Part shown: positions 15,243 through 20,554 of the stretch, one piece after another | How the letters are laid out: each line of letters opens with the position of its first letter | How positions within the stretch are numbered: the first letter of the stretch is position 1 | From: RGIG8597 sp045133795 | GTDB lineage: Bacteria > Spirochaetota > GWE2-31-10 | Direction: 5' to 3' | NCBI GenBank assembly: GCA_045133795.1 | Contig: JBGUUT010000069.1 | Span: forward strand, 1-20,554 | Length of the DNA stretch: 20,554 bases | Translations under genes and position numbers: made by a program | The notes under the pieces: generated by a model | What the model was told of the DNA's origin: nothing | The model's input: only the letters and a program-made list of their open reading frames with translations | Database searches by the model: none

Positions 15243-15911
15243 TTATTTTTTATACCAATCAGATACCCCCACAATATCTTTCAAATAATTTGCGGCTACT
15301 GTGGTACTTGTCACATCTATTTCTTGCTCACTAAAATATCCGCCCGGTTCGTAATACCAAGTAGTTGTATCTTTAAAAATCGCACTTGTTAAACCTGAAA
15401 GATAGAACGCAGAACTTCCGATAGAAAACACACCGCTACCGATTGTCACACTTGATAAGTTGTAACAGTTATAAAAAGCTTCACTGCCGATTTTAGTCAC
15501 GCTGTCCGGGATTACTATACCAACTAAATTGTCACAACCATAAAAAGCCTGATAACCGATTGATGTCAATCCCGTAGTTTCACCTAAATCAAGATTTACC
15601 TTAGCACTGGTATTATCTAATGCACCTCTAATTCTATATATTCTATTTTCATCAATCGCACCTGTTACTTTTACTGTATGAGTTCCTGAGGATAATCCAG
15701 AAATCACACTTGCTGCATTTGCAGCAGTAATTTTATCATCACTTGTTGTATTATCGTAATCGTAATCATAATCTCCGGTATTTGAAGAGTTCCCCGAACT
15801 ATTCGAACCGGAAATATTAGAAACCGGCCCGTTCTCATTTTTAATTTCAAAATCGCAGCTAAAACAAAAAGCTATTATCAACAATACACTTATGATTCCC
15901 ATTCCTTTCAT
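15243..15911 (-). CDS. BspA-like leucine-rich-repeat lipoprotein
   Basis: Predicted surface or periplasmic lipoprotein of 222 residues. The signal peptide ends at a spirochaete-style lipobox with Cys19 (FCFSC). A low-complexity linker rich in Ser, Asn, Gly and Asp-Tyr repeats spans about 30-60, then a domain with an ITAANAASVISGLSSGTHTV stretch. The C-terminal half has two to three LRR_5 (BspA-type) repeats, such as TSIGYQAFYGCDNLVGIVIP and KIGSEAFYNCYNLSSVTIG. These proteins often mediate adhesion to host or neighbouring bacteria. The ATG at 15911 has AAGGAG 6 nt upstream. An adjacent ATG at 15914 and an upstream start at 15947 fit the ribosome site less well. With so few repeats it is short for the family. 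Confidence 0.8.
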   Translation of the reverse strand: MKGMGIISVLLIIAFCFSCDFEIKNENGPVSNISGSNSSGNSSNTGDYDYDYDNTTSDDKITAANAASVISGLSSGTHTVKVTGAIDENRIYRIRGALDNTSAKVNLDLGETTGLTSIGYQAFYGCDNLVGIVIPDSVTKIGSEAFYNCYNLSSVTIGSGVFSIGSSAFYLSGLTSAIFKDTTTWYYEPGGYFSEQEIDVTSTTVAANYLKDIVGVSDWYKK

Positions 15912-15935
15912 CATTATCTCCTTGATTATACAAAA

Positions 15936-15976
15936 GTGACAGACCACAATTTCATTTAAAAATTTAAGTCTGTCAC
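15936..15976. repeat. Inverted repeat between the 800-residue protein gene and the BspA-like gene
   Basis: GTGACAGAC (15936-15944) pairs with GTCTGTCAC (15968-15976) across a 23-nt loop. In the minus-strand direction it follows the stop at 16026 and precedes the ribosome site of the LRR gene. No T-run follows, so it may be a leader structure or protein-binding site. Confidence 0.5.
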
Positions 15977-16025
15977 AATTACCATAAATCTACAGTTCTT
16001 ATAAGGTTAGGGATAACAAATAATT

Positions 16026-18428
16026 TTATTTAATATTTGCATATCTTATACCAATATTAAATGACGGTTGAAACAAACCTTTTACATCCCATATAGAATC
16101 CTTGGTAGAATAACCGCTATCAATATCTTCTGATAAGAAAATTGCAGAAACGGTCATTGCCGGTCCTACATAAAAAGCAAATTGTTTTGAAATATAAAAA
16201 TCAAAATATATTCCGCCGCTTCCGGTCAATACAAAACCAGCCGGAACTTTGAAAGAATATTTTGAACCGTCCAGCTCAACACTGCTTCCCCAAGCACCAC
16301 CTCCACCGATACCGATTGAAGCTTGCGGGCGAAGTACAAATCCTGCTGTAGATAGAAAATTAGTAAAATGCTTTTCAATATAACATTGTAAAGTTATCGG
16401 TAAATAATAAGATTCAACCTTATTTGATAAATCGCCTAAAAAACCAAAATGTATTTTTACACCATATCCAACTGTTTGAAACATTTTACCTATATCTAAT
16501 TCACCTGTACCACCCATCATCCAACATCCTCTGGATGAACTGCTGGTATAATTTTGATTCTTATTTTTAAATTCAAAATATGATAATTGATATCCAAATG
16601 CAAAAGAACCGCCGACACCGAAAAAGAAAACATTACTTTCTTTGAACTTATTTGCAAGTTCTTTTTTCATTTGATTTTTTTCTTCTGCTTCAACTTCTTT
16701 TTCTTTCTCTTCACGAACTTTTCTTTCGTTTTCTCTTACTACCTGCATGTCTTGTTCTGTTCTGACGTCATACCCTGGAGACATTTGTTTTAATCTTTTA
16801 ATCTTTCCGTAAGTATCCATGTTATAGGCACAAACAAAATTAGCTCCGGACAAAGCTAAATCTTTAGTTGTTTCTATTTTTGTTGTATCAAAAGCTTTTA
16901 ATGCACCAAATTCATATTCATAAGTCGAAATTTCATGTTTTATTGATTTTACTTTATATGCAATATCAAAAGTTAATACCGGCTCATTACATTTAAACAA
17001 ACTGTCATACATATCTACCGCATCCAGATAACTCATTCCGGACGGTCTGATTCTTTCTAAATCTGAATATTTTATTTCTCCCTCTCCGAAATACAATTCT
17101 ACGCCGTCACATAATACGGAATATCTCATATCCCAACTTCTTTTATTACCGTCGAATTCATCTATAGATACAAATAAATTGCCGTTTAACGTATTTGCAT
17201 AAAATGTCTTTTCTTCCAGATCTTCCAAATCTGTCAATATCTCATTAAATATTTCTTTCTGACTTTGCTCTGTCGCATTTTCAATACGATTTTGTTCTTC
17301 TCGTATTTTTACATCACGTTCTATTCTCAAATCAGCAACTTTTAGTTCCCGTTCTCTTATGGCACTTTCAATAGGTTGACCGCCGGATAATTCAGCCTTT
17401 CTCCACGGTTTTTTATTTACATCCTCGATTTTCAAATCGTATTCTTTTATATAAAGTTTTTCGATAGTCCTTTGCTCTTTCTTCACATTTTCACGAATAT
17501 CAATAAGCGTCGCTTTTTTCAATTCTATTACACGCTGCATTCCCAATGCTGTTTGGTTATCCATCTTCATTTTTCGCAATTTAGCAGCTTTATCATTTAC
17601 TTCTTTTGCTACATTTAAAATCTTCTTTTTTTGTTCTTCTGAACGTTCATTATTAGCTATTAAATCTTCCGCTTTAGCTTTTTCTATTTCTGCAAGTCTT
17701 ACTTTATTAGCTTCTGCTACTTTACGTTTTTCTTCCATCAAAGCTCTTTCGGATTCCAATTTTGCTTTTTTTGCTGTTGCACTCAAATCCGTATTTTTTG
17801 ACAATGCTGCAATTTCTTTGTTTATTGTTGCAATTTGCTTATTATAATTAGTTATCTCTTGGTTAAACATTTCCAATTTTTCTTTATCGGAATAACTGGC
17901 ATTTCCATATTTCAACATAAACTTTTGAGTATTAGAAAGAGGAATACCAAGCTGATCACACAAATCTATAGTAATTTCATCTACCGCACAGCCGGCAGTA
18001 CTGAAAAGTTCTTCCGCTCTTGAGATTCCGCTTACCATTTTTTTGGCGATAGATTTTCCGGTAGTCAAATTCGCAAATTCTGCTGTTACCGAATAATTTT
18101 TGCCGACCTTTACCACAACCAAAAATATTGCATGACTTGCACTTGTCAATTTTCCGACTTCAATTGCTGTTTCTTCATCAAAACCGGCGGTTTCTGATTT
18201 TCTCTGTAATTTTTTTATTGAAGCCTCATTAGAACTTATCATTTCATAACTTGTATAAGTTTGAAAATTCGACTCCAATTTATCTCTTACACTATCCGGT
18301 AAATACGCATTTTCTCCGGCGGTGAGGTTTTTCGAATCAGAAATCACTACCAAATTTTTCACTCTTTCCTGTGAAAAAAGGGCTGTTACCATAAATATAC
18401 TTACTAATGTCAGTATTATTTTTTTCAT
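16026..18428 (-). CDS. Secreted protein: CsgG/FlgO-like N-domain, long coiled coil, C-terminal beta-barrel-like region
   Basis: I do not recognise this 800-residue protein as a named gene. A signal peptide ends near residue 19 (TALFSQE) with no lipobox. Residues about 22-165 resemble the CsgG/FlgO/LpoB fold: VKNLVVISD, a YEMISSNEA strand, IEVGKLTSASHAIFLVVVKVG and an ANLTTGKSIAKK turn. Residues about 185-410 are a highly charged Lys/Glu coiled coil. About 410-590 is a mixed domain with no known family, and a second short coil is at about 575-605. From about 610 on the sequence is glycine-rich with alternating aromatic strands and ends in QPSFNIGIRYANIK, as in outer-membrane barrels. GGAG lies 6 nt before the ATG. 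It is third in the cluster, after an internal terminator. Confidence 0.75.
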   Translation of the reverse strand: MKKIILTLVSIFMVTALFSQERVKNLVVISDSKNLTAGENAYLPDSVRDKLESNFQTYTSYEMISSNEASIKKLQRKSETAGFDEETAIEVGKLTSASHAIFLVVVKVGKNYSVTAEFANLTTGKSIAKKMVSGISRAEELFSTAGCAVDEITIDLCDQLGIPLSNTQKFMLKYGNASYSDKEKLEMFNQEITNYNKQIATINKEIAALSKNTDLSATAKKAKLESERALMEEKRKVAEANKVRLAEIEKAKAEDLIANNERSEEQKKKILNVAKEVNDKAAKLRKMKMDNQTALGMQRVIELKKATLIDIRENVKKEQRTIEKLYIKEYDLKIEDVNKKPWRKAELSGGQPIESAIRERELKVADLRIERDVKIREEQNRIENATEQSQKEIFNEILTDLEDLEEKTFYANTLNGNLFVSIDEFDGNKRSWDMRYSVLCDGVELYFGEGEIKYSDLERIRPSGMSYLDAVDMYDSLFKCNEPVLTFDIAYKVKSIKHEISTYEYEFGALKAFDTTKIETTKDLALSGANFVCAYNMDTYGKIKRLKQMSPGYDVRTEQDMQVVRENERKVREEKEKEVEAEEKNQMKKELANKFKESNVFFFGVGGSFAFGYQLSYFEFKNKNQNYTSSSSRGCWMMGGTGELDIGKMFQTVGYGVKIHFGFLGDLSNKVESYYLPITLQCYIEKHFTNFLSTAGFVLRPQASIGIGGGGAWGSSVELDGSKYSFKVPAGFVLTGSGGIYFDFYISKQFAFYVGPAMTVSAIFLSEDIDSGYSTKDSIWDVKGLFQPSFNIGIRYANIK

Positions 18429-18447
18429 TTTATACTCCGGTTAATCT

Positions 18448-18486
18448 AAAAAAACAGCCCCCCAATTCAAACAGAATCGGGGAGCT
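18448..18486 (-). terminator. Internal terminator between lipoprotein and coiled-coil/barrel genes
   Basis: In minus-strand RNA a 13-bp stem (18486-18474 with 18468-18456), 5-nt loop, followed by G and seven T. Two positions pair only as G-U in minus-strand RNA and would be A-C mismatches on the other strand, which shows the direction. It lies in the 80-bp gap between two co-oriented genes, so it should reduce rather than share expression of the downstream gene. Confidence 0.82.
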
Positions 18487-18508
18487 TTGTATTTTATTGC
18501 AAATTAAA

Positions 18509-19336
18509 TTATTTCAACATTGCTTCTAATTCTAAAGCTCTTGCTACAGCTTGTGCAGTTTGAGCTTCAGCTTCTGATTTTTCTACAGATGCTTGAACTT
18601 TTGTTTTTTCCAAATCAATTCTTGCCAACTGAGCTTCATAAGCTTTGCGTTCAGCTTCAGCTTTTTCTAAATCTTTTTTATCAGAATCTTCTTTGATTTC
18701 ACTGAAAAGCTCACCGATTTTCTTCTGAGTTTCAGTTTGAAGACTTGCATCGCCCATAATATCCATCAAATATTTCTTACAGATATTATCCCAAGTTTCT
18801 TTATCCATTGAATAGATTGTATAGTAAACGTATTCTTCTGTCACTTTTCCGTTTTCTGCATTTTTTACACGTACTTTCTGCCAGAATGTAGTTTCTTCTC
18901 TCAATCCGCTCATTTCTGCTTTTGTTTCACTTGCAGCCATGTATACAGCTTCCAATTGACCTACATCGTTAAGACCTTGTCCTACACGTCCGATTACTTT
19001 TTGTTGAAGTTCGGCAGCCTGAGAATACGCAAATCCGGCTCTTGAAAATGCCTGTGCAGTTGCCTCTGTTTTACCTGTTGCACGACTTGGTTTTACGATA
19101 CGGTTTGGGTCTATTCCGAATGCTTCTTTAAATGCTCCGGAGTTTCCTCTAATCATAGCTTTCAACCATGCAGGCTGTGCGTCTTCACCCATACCTCTGT
19201 TTGCCCAGTCAGCTACAACCATTTTATCAGCCACTTCTTCTACATTTTCAGTTTTTGTTTCCGGTTTTGAAACACAACTTGCCATAATGCTGACAGTAGC
19301 CAATGCTAACATTGCACCTTTAAAAAATCTTTTCAT
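18509..19336 (-). CDS. Lipoprotein, possibly LPP20-like
   Basis: Predicted envelope lipoprotein of 275 residues, function unknown. The signal peptide ends in IMASC, with lipidated Cys21. The middle region resembles the LPP20/FlgP style: PAWLKAMIRG, an alanine-rich helix with AFSRAGFAYSQAAELQ, a conserved-looking GLREETTFWQKV, and EYVYYTIYSMDKETW, where related proteins have a closing strand and Trp. This match is by eye and weak. The last about 55 residues are an Ala/Glu/Lys coiled coil. GGAG lies 7 nt before the ATG. It is 27 nt downstream of the LPP20-like gene, so the two are co-transcribed, and it is followed by a terminator. Confidence 0.7.
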   Translation of the reverse strand: MKRFFKGAMLALATVSIMASCVSKPETKTENVEEVADKMVVADWANRGMGEDAQPAWLKAMIRGNSGAFKEAFGIDPNRIVKPSRATGKTEATAQAFSRAGFAYSQAAELQQKVIGRVGQGLNDVGQLEAVYMAASETKAEMSGLREETTFWQKVRVKNAENGKVTEEYVYYTIYSMDKETWDNICKKYLMDIMGDASLQTETQKKIGELFSEIKEDSDKKDLEKAEAERKAYEAQLARIDLEKTKVQASVEKSEAEAQTAQAVARALELEAMLK

Positions 19337-19363
19337 TTTCTTACTCCTTATAAAAATATTTAT

Positions 19364-20347
19364 TTAAAAATTAAAAGATTTACTAAGTTCATTCTTGAGA
19401 TTTTGATTAATATCATTCGCTAATTGAGATAACCCATTTTTTAAAACCTTACTCTCATGATACGCCGCAACTTTTTTGCTTCTGCATGAATATTTGAACA
19501 TTGATTTAGTTTCTTTCCATAAAACAGTAAGAGATAATTCCGGATTAAAAGAATAAATCTCATCCGAGTAGGCAAGGTCTGTATTTACTTCCACTCTTAC
19601 AGTATACAACGCCGACGATTTTTGATTTACAAGAGGAAAACCGTAATCTGAAAGCTGTTGGCTTACTGCATTTTTTATAAGATTTTCATAATCTGATGAA
19701 ATTTCAATATAAAGAGGGCTTTCATTTATAGTTGCGGAAAGTAGCTGCGGAATCAACGCAATATTTTCTCTGTCGGCTTTATATTTTTGCTCTTCTGTCG
19801 GATTGAGAATTCGTCCAAACGACAACACTTCCATAAAATCACGTCCGGCATTCCATGCAGCTTTATAATTATCAATTCTTTCTAAAAGATTGGGATTATC
19901 AGATGTTTTATTAAAAAATGAATAGAATTTTATCTTTTCCTGCTCTATCTGCGGTTGATATTGCACCCACGCCTGAGCTCTGTCTATAAAAGCGACACAA
20001 CACCATTTCTTTTCTTTCCTTATATAATAAGGTTCGGTAAATTGCACTCCGAAAAGTTCAATGTCAGATGAAATTTTAGTTTCATCAACAACCGACACAT
20101 TTTCTTTATTGTCTGTTGCTGTAAATGTTGTAGAAAGATGACTTTCTACGGTAGTTTTTAAATATCTTGAAATTGCAGCAAGTGCCTCTGTTTTAGATTT
20201 TTCTTTATCTTTAGCAGTTCCGATTTGAGATAGATATTTTATCTCCGGATAAACTGCATTCTTGTCTGTCACCCATTCAGGCGTTTTGGGACTTTTTGCA
20301 ACAAGAGAAAATGTCACAAAAAACATAAAAAGCAGTATTTTTTTCAT
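19364..20347 (-). CDS. Secreted LPP20-like protein
   Basis: Exported protein of 327 residues. The signal peptide ends near residue 17 (FSLVAKS) with no lipobox cysteine, so it is probably soluble in the periplasm. Residues about 20-130 follow the LPP20 pattern: PEWVTDKNAVYP, IGTAKDKEKSKTEALAAISRYL, TVESHLST and a WCCVAFIDRAQAW strand. The C-terminal half (about 200-327) may be a second alpha/beta domain with LYTVRVEVNTDLAY and LSLTVLWKE strands. A strong AGGAGG (20362-20357) lies 9 nt before the ATG. It is first gene of the leftward envelope cluster. Related LPP20 and CsgG-like proteins are often encoded together in envelope or flagellar clusters, but the role here is unknown. Confidence 0.7.
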   Translation of the reverse strand: MKKILLFMFFVTFSLVAKSPKTPEWVTDKNAVYPEIKYLSQIGTAKDKEKSKTEALAAISRYLKTTVESHLSTTFTATDNKENVSVVDETKISSDIELFGVQFTEPYYIRKEKKWCCVAFIDRAQAWVQYQPQIEQEKIKFYSFFNKTSDNPNLLERIDNYKAAWNAGRDFMEVLSFGRILNPTEEQKYKADRENIALIPQLLSATINESPLYIEISSDYENLIKNAVSQQLSDYGFPLVNQKSSALYTVRVEVNTDLAYSDEIYSFNPELSLTVLWKETKSMFKYSCRSKKVAAYHESKVLKNGLSQLANDINQNLKNELSKSFNF

Positions 20348-20386
20348 TTCAAATGACCTCCTATAAAAACACCACTAAAAAGACAT

Positions 20387-20447
20387 AAAAAAAGAGCGAT
20401 CTCACAAAATGAAGTGAGAAAACACTTCGAATTCCAAGACTGCTCTT
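20387..20447 (-). terminator. Terminator-like leader structure with alternative inner hairpins
   Basis: On the minus strand the outer arms AAGAGC (20447-20442) and GCTCTT (20397-20392) are followed by a T-run (20393-20387). Inside, GAAGTG can pair with CACTTC (20428-20423 with 20416-20411), or TCTCAC with GTGAGA (20419-20414 with 20405-20400). These share bases and exclude each other. It lies 40 nt before the LPP20-like start, either ending an upstream transcript or acting as a leader attenuator. Confidence 0.6.
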
Positions 20448-20455
20448 ACTAAAAA

Positions 20456-20484
20456 TGTATATATAACTAAATTGAATATTGGCT
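20456..20484 (-). promoter_or_regulatory. Weak candidate promoter for the envelope cluster
   Basis: On the minus strand TATACA (20461-20456) could be a -10 box. A -35 box 17 bp upstream would fall on AGCCAA (20484-20479), the first unit of the heptamer array, and matches the consensus poorly. Confidence 0.25.
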
Positions 20485-20554
20485 GTTGGCTGTTGGCTGT
20501 TGGCTGTTGGCTGTTGGCTGTTGGCTGTTGGCTGTTGGCTGTTGGCTGTTGGCT
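20479..20554. repeat. Perfect TTGGCTG heptanucleotide tandem array, open at window edge
   Basis: Ten complete TTGGCTG units plus TTGGCT fill 20479-20554 without a single mismatch, and the array continues past the edge. Perfect identity suggests recent slippage or an assembly boundary. It lies upstream of the envelope cluster leader. A repeat of 7 changes frame every unit, so coding use is unlikely. Confidence 0.95.

Noticed and set aside
15912..15947. Longer N-terminus for the BspA-like lipoprotein
   Set aside because: It adds residues before a normal signal peptide and leaves AAGGAG inside the gene; the ATG at 15911 has proper spacing.
20479..20554. Coding repeat in the heptamer array
   Set aside because: Seven-nt units give a 21-nt cycle encoding mixed residues (such as LAVGCWL) with no start or ribosome site, and no gene extends into it.

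Overview
The window is AT-rich bacterial DNA. It most likely comes from a spirochaete, and Treponema is the best guess. The reasons are permissive lipoboxes, a BspA-type leucine-rich lipoprotein, a GAPDH with the less common WYDNENS C-terminal motif, and a large share of signalling and envelope genes. This is a judgement from reading proteins, not from a database search. No tRNA, rRNA, insertion sequence or CRISPR array was seen.

Layout. At the left edge lies a nearly complete gap gene (minus strand). A SpoIIE-type phosphatase with a HAMP domain diverges from it. That gene converges on a PAS-GGDEF diguanylate cyclase through a bidirectional terminator. Then come a small membrane lipid-kinase-like gene and enolase (eno), which has a textbook promoter and its own terminator, and a small SH3 lipoprotein. 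Next is a housekeeping block, topA-xer-hslV-hslU, with overlapping topA/xer and hslV/hslU genes and a strong terminator, followed by a six-helix membrane adenylate cyclase. The right third is minus strand. An envelope cluster reads leftward from 20347: an LPP20-like secreted protein, a lipoprotein that may also be LPP20-like, and an 800-residue protein with a CsgG/FlgO-like N-terminus, long coiled coil and probable beta-barrel. A BspA-like lipoprotein follows.

How the genes work together. gap and eno are glycolytic and share the same promoter style (TTGACA, 17 bp, TATAGT). The window holds three signalling outputs: Ser/Thr dephosphorylation, cyclic di-GMP and cAMP. hslVU is a proteolytic machine. 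The three-gene envelope cluster probably builds one periplasmic or outer-membrane assembly. It recalls the FlgO/FlgP/FlgT and LpoB/CsgG families, but this is inference.

The most unusual element is the 447-bp gap between the adenylate cyclase and the BspA-like gene. It carries 12 tandem 19-nt near-palindromes (ATGyACAA-GGG-TTGTrCAT type) spaced every 23-26 bp, all in one orientation, with some compensatory arm changes. The second is a perfect TTGGCTG heptamer array that runs off the right edge, just upstream of the envelope cluster's leader.
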